From: Thiobacillus sp.
Lineage (GTDB): Bacteria; Pseudomonadota; Gammaproteobacteria; Burkholderiales; Thiobacillaceae
DNA length: 32,571 bases
Assembly (NCBI GenBank): GCA_013335435.1
Contig: JAAXVP010000005.1
Location: forward strand, 1-32,571
Direction of reading: 5' to 3'
The position numbers and the translations under genes are program-made. This document shows, piece by piece, positions 7,813 to 14,882 of the stretch. The notes beneath the pieces are model-generated. The model worked only from the letters and a program-made list of their open reading frames with translations. It searched no databases and was not told where the DNA came from. Numbering within the stretch: the stretch's first letter is position 1; each line of letters opens with the position of its first letter.

Positions 7813-8909
7813 GTCTTCGCCGAATTGAAAAATAGGATGGCCTTCCAGGGAGTATTCGCCACGCCCATGCGCCAGATGTAGGCATCCAGCAGGTAGTGGG
7901 TGATCTGGGGCAGCGCCAGGAGGGGAACCAGCCAAGTCAGCAGGGTGGGGCTGTCCAGGCCGGGCAGATGGGCGAAGGTTGGGAATAGCACCGCATGCTC
8001 GCGCCATACCAGACCGTCCCAGAGCCCCTCTTCCAGATAGGCGATCAGGAACAGCAGCGCCAGGTAGATCGGGGCGAACCTCGCCTGGAACAGGCGGGCC
8101 ACCGGCAACAGGTAAGCGGTGCATCCACGATCGTGCGCCTGCTGGTTGCGGCCGTAGATCCAGATCAGGGCGATGTAGGGCACGCCGTGGGCAATGACGT
8201 TGGTGGCGGTGAAGGCCAGATCGTTGTCGAACACCAGGATGCCCACGTACCAGGACAGCGCCGTACCCAGCAGCATGAGGTTCTTGGGCAGGTTCAGCAC
8301 GCCACGCCGCAGTCCGTACACAGTCTCCTTGGCCATATAAACCGCCAGCATGGCCACATAGACCCAGCCTGCTGCCGCCGCCACGGCCGGCGCGTCGAAG
8401 GCCAGGAAATCTCCCGGCACGAACCAGTCGAACTGACGTGGACCGCAATGCCAGGCAATCAGGGGATAGAGCGTGGCGGCATAGATCAATGCCTGGTCCA
8501 GACGTTTGGCCCAGGCGGGGTCCGCGTATTCGGCACGCCGGTAAATCATCAGGAAACCATATTGTTGGCGTACGAAGTGAAACGCCGCCAGATAGGCCAG
8601 GGTGCGCCAGAACACCATGTCCCCCAGCCGGTAGAGCACCACCCCAAGCACGAAGCCGATCAGCGGCGTCAACACATAAAGTGCTTGATGCGAGCGCAGC
8701 TCCCCCCGGTCGAGGTAGGTGCGGAATATCGTGCTCCAGACGTGGCCCACATCCACCCCGACGATGAGCAGCAGCCAAAGCAACGGGGGCGTCTCGGCGA
8801 TGGCTTCGACCGAATCGCCCAGGACCAGCACCAAGCCCGTGACGAGGAAGGCGGGTGCCAGGATGAAGGCCGAATCCAGGCCGGCGGAATGGATCCAGGG
8901 TTGCTTCAT
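7809..8909 (-). CDS. Polytopic membrane protein of unknown function with intramembrane histidines
   Basis: The 366-residue product has roughly nine or ten hydrophobic segments (about residues 14-33, 41-58, 77-97, 101-120, 141-155, 174-193, 211-227, 232-252, 279-292, 322-345). Several histidines fall in or at the edges of these helices: GHVW (H56), RSHQ (H74), AAFHFVRQQYGF (H111), AWHCG (H154), VIAHGVPY (H241) and QITHYLLDAY (H338). That distribution is reminiscent of membrane metal or haem enzymes, but I do not recognise the family. The ATG at 8909 overlaps the TGA of the flavin oxidase gene and its own TGA overlaps the speD start, so it is tightly coupled within the operon. A frame open upstream of 8909 is not coding. 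Confidence 0.85.
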   Translation of the reverse strand: MKQPWIHSAGLDSAFILAPAFLVTGLVLVLGDSVEAIAETPPLLWLLLIVGVDVGHVWSTIFRTYLDRGELRSHQALYVLTPLIGFVLGVVLYRLGDMVFWRTLAYLAAFHFVRQQYGFLMIYRRAEYADPAWAKRLDQALIYAATLYPLIAWHCGPRQFDWFVPGDFLAFDAPAVAAAAGWVYVAMLAVYMAKETVYGLRRGVLNLPKNLMLLGTALSWYVGILVFDNDLAFTATNVIAHGVPYIALIWIYGRNQQAHDRGCTAYLLPVARLFQARFAPIYLALLFLIAYLEEGLWDGLVWREHAVLFPTFAHLPGLDSPTLLTWLVPLLALPQITHYLLDAYIWRMGVANTPWKAILFFNSAKT

Positions 8910-10531
8910 GCCCTTGCCCCCAGATGGTCGAGGACGCCTTCGGCGGCCTTGACGCCGTAGGTGTAGGCCTCCTCGAAGATGGAAATCCCGGCCATGTCCG
9001 AATGGGCGAAGAAGATGGGGGGATGCTGCCGCAGGGCCTGCCGGCGCGCCTCGCCCCAGATGAAACCGGGATGGGGGCGGATCATGGCGTGGCCCCACAG
9101 CCTGAGGTCGATACGCCGGATGGCGCCCTCCAACTCGGGGTGGAGCCGCAACACCTCCGCATGGATCAAGGACTTCCATGCCTCCGCGCCGCGCGCCAGG
9201 GCCTGCTCGCGGGCCGCAGGGGGAGGAAGGTGATCCAGCGGCCAGTACCAGGTAATGACCGTCCGGCGCGGCCGCATCGCCAGGCCCTGATGGGTGGCCA
9301 CCACATAACCGAGCATGGGGCTGCCATATACCACGTTGTCCCAGGCCAGTTCGGCACCGGGCCCGGCAGGCAGGCGATCCAGCGTGAGGTTGGCGACCAG
9401 CCAGGGCGAATACCGGAAATCGCGGTCGTCGATGCCCAAGCGGTCGCTGCGCACGATGCGCCGGGCGACGAAGCGCGGCACGGCCAGGACGACGGCGCGG
9501 GCATGCACCCTCAGCACCCGGTTTTCATCCGGCAGGAAGAGGTCGGTGGCCGGCCGTTTACCGTCCTGAACCCGCACCGCCAGGGCGCGGGTGCGGATAC
9601 GATCGGCGATGGGCGCGCGCAGTTTGTCGACCAGCCAGCCGTTGCCTTCCGGCCAGGTCAGCACGGTGTCGCTTTCCGCGTTGGCGGCGCGGCCGGAGCG
9701 GGAGGCGAAGTAGTGGATGCCGGCCCAGGCGGACACCTCGTCCAGGCCGGCGCCGTAATCGTCGCGGCAACTGTAGTCGAGCAGCCAGCGCAGGTGCTCG
9801 CCCCGGTAGCCCTCCCGGTCCAGCCATTTCCGGAAAGAGATCCGGTCGAGCGTGCGTAGGTCCGGGTCGGCGGAACTCGCGTCGATGGGGATGGCGAAGG
9901 CTCGACGGCCGTCCTTGCCGCGCAGGTTCTTGAATGCCGCCATCCGGTCGAAGAAGCGCCGGTATTCGCCGTGCTCCTCGGCACTTACACCCAATTGCGG
10001 CAGCAAGCCGTCCTGCCACTGGCCGTGCATGAGTAGACGTTCATCGGGATCGGCGCAGAGGGCGTAATCGTCGTAAACGGGTAACCCCGCCGGGTCGTAA
10101 CCGGTAATGACGCCTAGCCGCTCGAACAGATGCCGCACCGCCACCGACTCCTCGCTCGGCAGGGGCACGTAATGGGCGCCCCAGGGGTAGGCGGAAATTT
10201 CATTCGCGCCGGCGCGGGAGTGGCCACCCACGGCGTCTTCCATTTCCGCCAACAAGAAGGACACGCCGGCATCGTGCAGGCGCAGCCCCGCCGCCAAGCC
10301 GCTAATGCCGCCCCCGACGATGAGCACGTCGGTTTCCAGCGTCTGCGTCGGCTCCGGGACGTCGCCTGTGCGCAAACGGTGGCCCAACGTGGCATCCGCG
10401 CCCAGCAGGGCACCCGGAATGGGTGGGGGTGCGTGCCGGGACCACGACCACCCCGCCAGTGCGGCGGAACCGGCCAGGCCGGACGCGCCCAACAGCCAGC
10501 GGCGGCGCGCGGGCGACCGGGGCTGGCTCAT
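8906..10531 (-). CDS. Tat-signal FAD-dependent amine oxidase-like protein
   Basis: The 541-residue protein starts with a twin-arginine-type signal (ARRRWLLGASGLAGSAALAG, residues 8-27), implying export of the folded flavoprotein to the periplasm. After it comes a Rossmann FAD-binding motif, VLIVGGGISGLAAGLRL (69-85), followed by an acidic strand end (LLAEME) and VGGHSRAG (101-108), the GG motif typical of flavin amine oxidases and their relatives. Near the C-terminus, IFFAHSDMAGISIFEEAYTYG resembles the second FAD-contacting region. The substrate is not readable; coupling to polyamine-synthesis genes makes a polyamine plausible. ATGA overlaps join it to genes on both sides. The related phytoene-desaturase-like group is the main alternative. 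Confidence 0.85.
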   Translation of the reverse strand: MSQPRSPARRRWLLGASGLAGSAALAGWSWSRHAPPPIPGALLGADATLGHRLRTGDVPEPTQTLETDVLIVGGGISGLAAGLRLHDAGVSFLLAEMEDAVGGHSRAGANEISAYPWGAHYVPLPSEESVAVRHLFERLGVITGYDPAGLPVYDDYALCADPDERLLMHGQWQDGLLPQLGVSAEEHGEYRRFFDRMAAFKNLRGKDGRRAFAIPIDASSADPDLRTLDRISFRKWLDREGYRGEHLRWLLDYSCRDDYGAGLDEVSAWAGIHYFASRSGRAANAESDTVLTWPEGNGWLVDKLRAPIADRIRTRALAVRVQDGKRPATDLFLPDENRVLRVHARAVVLAVPRFVARRIVRSDRLGIDDRDFRYSPWLVANLTLDRLPAGPGAELAWDNVVYGSPMLGYVVATHQGLAMRPRRTVITWYWPLDHLPPPAAREQALARGAEAWKSLIHAEVLRLHPELEGAIRRIDLRLWGHAMIRPHPGFIWGEARRQALRQHPPIFFAHSDMAGISIFEEAYTYGVKAAEGVLDHLGARA

Positions 10532-10929
10532 TTGCCGAACCCCATCCGTACGGCCGCCATGGCGAAGGCGAAGACGAATCCGTAGGCGAAGGACTCCAGG
10601 CGCAGTGGCTCCTTGCCCCGGCTGCGCATGCGCGCGCCGATCAGAGCCATCATCAGGCCGGCGCACAACGGGGTCAGGAACAGGTTGAGCCAGCGGGCGG
10701 CGGCGCCGTGGACGAACAGTTCCGGAAACACGAGCAGGCTGATGCCGCCGGCCACCGTGCCGAACAGGGCATGGCCCAGAGTGGCCAACCAGGGATTGAT
10801 GGGGCCGCGCCGGAACGGCTCGCGCACACTGCGTAGGCCCACTTCAGCCAGCAGTTCGAAAACCGCCTGGAGGGCGATTTCCAGTATGGCCTGAAGCAGG
10901 TAAGCGAGGATTTCCGCCAGGATTTCCAT
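10528..10929 (-). CDS. Small membrane protein of the polyamine-type operon
   Basis: This 133-residue protein has a short N-terminal amphipathic/hydrophobic stretch (residues 1-30, LAEILAYLLQAILEIALQAV), followed by two or three membrane helices: around 47-70 (LATLGHALFGTVAGGISLLVF), 80-98 (LNLFLTPLCAGLMMALIGAR) and 113-128 (FAYGFVFAFAMAAVRM). I do not recognise the family. The ATG at 10929 lies five bases past the aminopropyltransferase stop codon, and its TGA overlaps the flavin oxidase start. Its position between those two genes suggests it is an accessory membrane subunit. Confidence 0.8.
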   Translation of the reverse strand: MEILAEILAYLLQAILEIALQAVFELLAEVGLRSVREPFRRGPINPWLATLGHALFGTVAGGISLLVFPELFVHGAAARWLNLFLTPLCAGLMMALIGARMRSRGKEPLRLESFAYGFVFAFAMAAVRMGFGK

Positions 10930-10934
10930 GTCGG

Positions 10935-12449
10935 CTACCAGACGGTCTGGTAGGCCCCCCATTCCTCGTCGAAGTAGCGCACCAACACCTGGTTGTCGAG
11001 CCGCTGCACACCGCTGTCGACATAGGCCATGTCGGCCGGGAAATGCAGCATGCGTTCGGTTTCCTCCACGCTCACGTAACGCAGCCCGTCGGGATAGCGT
11101 TGCGGCGGCGACCAGTGTCCCCGGCTGGCGAGCAGGTAGCCCCACTCGCCGAAGGCCGGCACATAGGCATGGTAGGGGGTGACTTGGTAGCCCGCCGCCG
11201 CCAGGGTGTTGCGCACGCACCAATAGGACTTGCGTGCCACCAGCGGCGAGGTGCTTTGCACGACGATGCGGGTCTCCGCATGGGTCAGCCCGTGCAGGGC
11301 CCGATAGAAGCTCAACGAATAGAGCTTGCCGATGGAGTAGTTGGAAGGGTCCGGCAAGTCGATGACGATGGCGTCGTAGGGCGGCATGCCGGCTGCCGCC
11401 GACTTGCGCACCCAGAGGAAGGCATCCTGGTTGATGATCCGCAACCTGGACGACTTGAGGGCATCGCCGTTCAACGCCGTGAGCAGTTCATTGCCGGAAA
11501 ACAGCCGGGTCATGGCCGGGTCCAGGTCGACCAGGGTGACGTGTTCCACCGCCGGATATTTCCATATTTCGCGTAGCGCCAGGCCATCGCCGCCGCCGAT
11601 GATCAGCACGCGCCGAGGCCGGTCCAGCGACGCCAGTGCCGGGTGCACCAGTGCCTCGTGATAGCGGTATTCGTCCAGGCTGGAAAATTGCAGGTTGCCG
11701 TTGAGGTAAAGGCGCAGGTCCCGGCCGGCCCGGGTCAGCACGATGCGCTGGTAGGGGGTGGACTGGGCGTGGATCACCCTGCCCGGATAGGTGGCCGCTT
11801 CCGCCGTGCCGGTGATGTCCTCGGCATGGATGAACCCCGCCAGCAGTGCCAGCAGGACCACGAAGGCCATGCCGCGCTGCGGCCGGGCGCCGGGGATGGC
11901 GTCCGGGACCGCGTAAAGAAGCCACAGGGCCACCAGCACGTTCATCATGCCGAACAGGAAGCCGGTCTGGATCAGGCCCAGGTGGGGCACCAGCAGGAGG
12001 GGGAAAAGGATGGAGGCGAACAGGGCGCCGGCGTAATCGAAGGTGAACACCCGGGAGACCAGGTCGCTGAACTCGAAACGGTCCTTGAGGATGCGCAGCA
12101 GCAAGGGGATTTCGATGCCCACCAGGATGCCCACGGCGAGGACGTCGGCATAGAGGATGACGCGGAACGATTCCACCCGCTCGAAGACCAGGAACAGCAG
12201 GGCCGCCGAGCCGCCGCCCAGGGCGCCGACCAGGATTTCCACCTGTACGAACACGGCCACCAGATTGCGCCGGACATAGCGCGACAACCAGGAACCGATG
12301 CCCATGGCCGAAAGGTAGGCGCCGATGATGGTGGAGAACTGGGTGACCGAATCGCCCAGGAGATAACTCGCCAGGGTGCCGGCGATCAGCTCGTACACCA
12401 GCCCGCAGGTGGCGATGACGAAGACGGAGACGAGCAGCAGGAAGGCCAA
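10935..12449 (-). CDS. speE: Membrane-fused polyamine aminopropyltransferase (spermidine synthase-like)
   Basis: The 504-residue protein joins an N-terminal membrane domain of about seven helices (residues 1-205) to a C-terminal spermidine-synthase-like methyltransferase-fold domain (about 220-500). The catalytic part shows YQRIVL (233-238), YLNGNLQFSSLDEYRYHEAL (248-267), the nucleotide-binding loop LIIGGGDG (282-289), LVDLD (306-310) and AIVIDLPDP (360-368), matching the aminopropyltransferase pattern. It should transfer the aminopropyl group of decarboxylated AdoMet, made by the speD product of the same operon. The membrane fusion places it at the inner membrane. The start appears to be TTG at 12449, with only a weak AGG seven bases before it; there is no ATG or GTG back to the in-frame TGA at 12522. 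Confidence 0.9.
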   Translation of the reverse strand: MAFLLLVSVFVIATCGLVYELIAGTLASYLLGDSVTQFSTIIGAYLSAMGIGSWLSRYVRRNLVAVFVQVEILVGALGGGSAALLFLVFERVESFRVILYADVLAVGILVGIEIPLLLRILKDRFEFSDLVSRVFTFDYAGALFASILFPLLLVPHLGLIQTGFLFGMMNVLVALWLLYAVPDAIPGARPQRGMAFVVLLALLAGFIHAEDITGTAEAATYPGRVIHAQSTPYQRIVLTRAGRDLRLYLNGNLQFSSLDEYRYHEALVHPALASLDRPRRVLIIGGGDGLALREIWKYPAVEHVTLVDLDPAMTRLFSGNELLTALNGDALKSSRLRIINQDAFLWVRKSAAAGMPPYDAIVIDLPDPSNYSIGKLYSLSFYRALHGLTHAETRIVVQSTSPLVARKSYWCVRNTLAAAGYQVTPYHAYVPAFGEWGYLLASRGHWSPPQRYPDGLRYVSVEETERMLHFPADMAYVDSGVQRLDNQVLVRYFDEEWGAYQTVW

Positions 12450-12464
12450 GGGGGTGCCTATCGA

Positions 12465-12485
12465 AGTCCGGCCGGCGGCCGGACT
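12465..12485. repeat. Perfect hairpin before the aminopropyltransferase start
   Basis: AGTCCGGCC (12465-12473) pairs with GGCCGGACT (12477-12485) around a 3-base loop: a perfect 9-bp stem. It lies in the 72-base gap between the DUF350 gene and the TTG start at 12449, with its base 15 bases upstream of that start. No T run follows, so it is not a standard terminator. It could affect translation initiation or transcript stability. Confidence 0.6.
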
Positions 12486-12521
12486 CCGCCGCGGAACAGG
12501 ATGATGGCGCTCTCGCCGGTC

Positions 12522-12743
12522 TCACCCATGCACGGCCGCGCTGATGATGATGGCGATCCCCAGCATCACCGCGCCCAGGAACACGGCCAGGGCGATGTTC
12601 TGTTTCTGGGTAAGCTCATCCCAGAGATCGACCTTGGGTGTGAAAAACTCCAGGATGCCGAAGCAAAGCGCGAAAAACCCCACGCCCACGGCGGAGAACA
12701 GCACGGCGTTGAGGACGAATTTCCACTGGACGGGGTCTTCCAT
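12522..12743 (-). CDS. DUF350 family small membrane protein
   Basis: The 73-residue protein has two hydrophobic helices (about residues 10-30 and 49-70), the second being IALAVFLGAVMLGIAIIISA followed by AVHG, which I recognise as the DUF350 repeat unit; the same domain is found in E. coli YjfL. DUF350 proteins are inner-membrane proteins without known activity. In E. coli the yjfL gene lies in an operon with a PspA paralogue, yjfJ, and an ATP-grasp protein related to glutathionylspermidine synthase, so the polyamine and membrane-stress context recurs. The ATG at 12743 has AGGAG six bases upstream, overlapping the stop of the preceding 50-residue gene. Confidence 0.88.
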   Translation of the reverse strand: MEDPVQWKFVLNAVLFSAVGVGFFALCFGILEFFTPKVDLWDELTQKQNIALAVFLGAVMLGIAIIISAAVHG

Positions 12744-12751
12744 GAGAGCTC

Positions 12752-12904
12752 CTATTTGTGGCTGACCTGGCCGCTGGCGGACCGGCTGGCCGGGTCGGTG
12801 TCGTTAAAAAGGCTGGAAACCATGTAGCCCCGGTAATTGGCCCAGGCCATGCCGGCTACCAGGCAAAGGGCGAGGATCTGATACAGGCGAGGCGGTTTAT
12901 TCAT
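12752..12904 (-). CDS. 50-residue single-span membrane or secreted protein
   Basis: A short frame runs from ATG at 12904 (or one codon earlier, 12907) to TAG at 12752, giving 50 residues. It has a positive start (MNKPPRLYQ), one hydrophobic segment (ILALCLVAGMAWANYRGY, residues 10-27), and a polar tail rich in Ser and Asp. It overlaps the last codons of the DUF4178 gene by eight bases, and its stop is beside the DUF350 ribosome-binding site, so it fits neatly in the operon. I do not recognise it. The tight packing on both sides is the main argument that it is real. Confidence 0.65.
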   Translation of the reverse strand: MNKPPRLYQILALCLVAGMAWANYRGYMVSSLFNDTDPASRSASGQVSHK

Positions 12905-14225
12905 CATCGTTGCTTAATGAATTCTTGATGCTGGCGTAGCCCTCCGGCATGTAGTCGCTTTCCGACCAGCGCGCGTATTCGAAACCGTGATGGCGCAGCC
13001 AAAGAAACGCGGGGTAAGGCAGCAGGGCCAGCAATAGGGCGAACCAGTTGGACCAGATGGGGGTGTCGCGCAATACCCGCACGCTGAAGGTCTGCTTGCC
13101 GGGCCGCCCCAGCTGGAAATCCCCCGCGTCCGGCTCCAGGACGAGCCGGTACTGGCCGCCGGGCACGGCCGAGAAACAGTTCGAGGCCTTGGTATCGCCC
13201 TCGCTCCAGTGTTCCCCGCCATCGTAGCCGGAGTAGTACTCCATGCCCTGGAGCAGGTTGCGGCGTTCCAGGGTGGCTTCATTGACCAGGGTCGCGCTCA
13301 GTTCCGCCCAACTGTTGTTGAGTACCGCCTGGCTCTCAAGGCAGACGTTGGCGCTTTCCTTTTGCAGGACGAAAGAATGGCTTACATGGGTCCGGTCGGG
13401 GCTTTCTGTCGTGGCATCGAAGGTATCCACAAGAGCCTGCTGGCCGGATGCGCTGTAAACCTGGGCAAACTGGATGGCAGTGGCCACCAGCGTCGCCAGC
13501 AGGGCCGCGCGCAGCACACCGGGCAGGCGCCGGGCGAACGACGAGGGCTGGTTGGCCGCCACGCCACGCGGCGGCGGCATCTTGCCAGGGTCGATGGCAA
13601 AGGCGGCGGCGATTTCCTCCTGGCTGACATAAACGCCCAGGGCGGTGTTCGTCTCATCCTTCCCCTTCTCCACCGACAGGATGTAGGGCGGCGCGATGGA
13701 ATCGCTGACCTGTGCCGTATCACCCTTCTTCACACGCCAGTAGAACTCCCCCAGCACGTAGTCCACCCTGGCCTCGCCCGTGAAGAAGCGGGCGAAACTG
13801 GCCTCCGCCGGCAGGGCCATGCCGCTCTTGATCACCCGATATAAGGTCCAGTGGCCTTGCGCCTGAGCCAGGAAGCGGAAGCCGTGACGCGGGTTGAACA
13901 ACAGGTACTCCTCCCAGGCGTATCGGCCCTCCTGGGCGGAACCGCTGCTGCGTTCCTGGTAGCCGATAACCTCCCAGGGAGTCCCCTCTAGGCTGGCTCG
14001 GGTACCCAGGGGAATGAGCAGGGGGCGTTGGCTTTCCCAGGCCTTATTCAGGACCTTCACGTCTTCCCGCGCCACGTCCAGCAAGGAGCCGCATTGGCTG
14101 CACGCCGCGTTGACGCTGTGGCCAACCGCGCGCAGTGTGATGGCGCCGCCGCAGACCGGACATTGCATGACTTGCGGCCGGCCGGCCGGCGAGGCCGATG
14201 GCACCGGGATTTCCGGCTCGGCCAT
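12897..14225 (-). CDS. DUF4178 protein with zinc ribbon and two membrane helices
   Basis: The 442-residue product opens with a zinc ribbon (CPVCGG at 22-27 and CSQCG at 42-46), then a DUF4178-type beta-rich domain (about 65-200; LEGTPWEVIGYQER, WEEYLLFNPRHGFRFL, WRVKKGDTAQV). A membrane helix follows (about 231-258), then an extracytoplasmic domain of roughly 130 residues, a second helix (about 393-413, WFALLLALLPYPAFLWLR) and a short tail. DUF4178 proteins are uncharacterised and often sit beside SPFH, PspA or polyamine-related genes. The ATG at 14225 directly follows the TAG of the next DUF4178 gene upstream. The two DUF4178 genes look like a divided-function pair: this one is the membrane-anchored version. 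Confidence 0.82.
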   Translation of the reverse strand: MAEPEIPVPSASPAGRPQVMQCPVCGGAITLRAVGHSVNAACSQCGSLLDVAREDVKVLNKAWESQRPLLIPLGTRASLEGTPWEVIGYQERSSGSAQEGRYAWEEYLLFNPRHGFRFLAQAQGHWTLYRVIKSGMALPAEASFARFFTGEARVDYVLGEFYWRVKKGDTAQVSDSIAPPYILSVEKGKDETNTALGVYVSQEEIAAAFAIDPGKMPPPRGVAANQPSSFARRLPGVLRAALLATLVATAIQFAQVYSASGQQALVDTFDATTESPDRTHVSHSFVLQKESANVCLESQAVLNNSWAELSATLVNEATLERRNLLQGMEYYSGYDGGEHWSEGDTKASNCFSAVPGGQYRLVLEPDAGDFQLGRPGKQTFSVRVLRDTPIWSNWFALLLALLPYPAFLWLRHHGFEYARWSESDYMPEGYASIKNSLSNDDE

Positions 14226-14873
14226 CTACCAGCCCTCCAGCGGACGGGTATTTTCCAGCTTCAGTTCATCCCAGCCGGCATAACGCCCCTGATACAGACG
14301 CCCTTCGTTCTGGTGGATTTCCAGGCTGGCGAAACCGCCCGCGCCTTCCAGGTCGATGGCCAGCGCCTTCCGGCCCCGGTTGGCGAGGAAAGGCAGTTCG
14401 CCCTCGCTACCCAGGCAGATGGTATGTTTGACGTCCACCACTTCCCAGGCCCGTTCGCCCACGTTCACGCGCTCGCCCGGCTTGGGTTTCCAGGTGGCGA
14501 GATCGCGGTTGATCACGGGGCGGCCCTCATGTTCCAGCGGCCGTTCGAAGCAGGCGGCGAAGAAGCCCTGGGCTTCCGCCAGCCAGCCCTTGCGAGCGTC
14601 TTCGGTGACCATGAACCACTCGTTCCAGGTGCCGTCCTGCCAGCCGATCTTCACCCGGCCCAGCAAGGAGAAGCCGACGCCGTCCAGCACGCCGCGGGTA
14701 CCGATCTGGAAAGGACTCATGTCCGGCGGCAGGGCCGCCATCTTGCCGAACGCCTCCACATCCACGTCGCGGCGCAGGATCATGCTTTTGCAATGGTTAC
14801 AGACGGCGTAGACCGAGATGCCGGAATGGAACTCTCCCGGTGCGCCGCAGGCTGGGCAAGTGTATCCGTGCAT
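14226..14873 (-). CDS. Soluble DUF4178 protein with zinc ribbon
   Basis: This 215-residue protein has a zinc ribbon (CPACG, C6 and C9; CNHC, C25 and C28) followed by a DUF4178-type domain covering most of the chain: GTRGVLDGVGFSLLGRVKIG, WNEWFMVTEDARKGWLAEAQ and GERVNVGERAWEVVDV. No membrane helix is seen, so it is probably cytoplasmic and may be attached to the membrane through partners. The gene is nine bases downstream of the SPFH gene and abuts the larger DUF4178 gene. The ribosome-binding site before ATG 14873 is weak. Function unknown; related proteins occur with Bacillus YdjI-like SPFH proteins. Confidence 0.82.
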   Translation of the reverse strand: MHGYTCPACGAPGEFHSGISVYAVCNHCKSMILRRDVDVEAFGKMAALPPDMSPFQIGTRGVLDGVGFSLLGRVKIGWQDGTWNEWFMVTEDARKGWLAEAQGFFAACFERPLEHEGRPVINRDLATWKPKPGERVNVGERAWEVVDVKHTICLGSEGELPFLANRGRKALAIDLEGAGGFASLEIHQNEGRLYQGRYAGWDELKLENTRPLEGW

Positions 14874-14882
14874 GGACCGGGC

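Noticed and set aside
7450-8778. Apparent N-terminal extension of AdoMet decarboxylase to 442 residues
   Set aside because: The extension is the out-of-frame shadow of the membrane-protein gene. The short family length and the ATGA junction fix the start at 7812.
12522-12524. TGA as a selenocysteine codon in a DUF350-aminopropyltransferase fusion
   Set aside because: The hairpin starts about 36 bases after the TGA, too far for a bacterial SECIS, and DUF350 ends naturally at this point.
11643-12827. Plus-strand frame of about 394 codons opposite the aminopropyltransferase and DUF350 genes
   Set aside because: Its His/Gln/Gly/Asp-rich composition is typical of an antisense shadow; the opposite strand has clear membrane and catalytic motifs.
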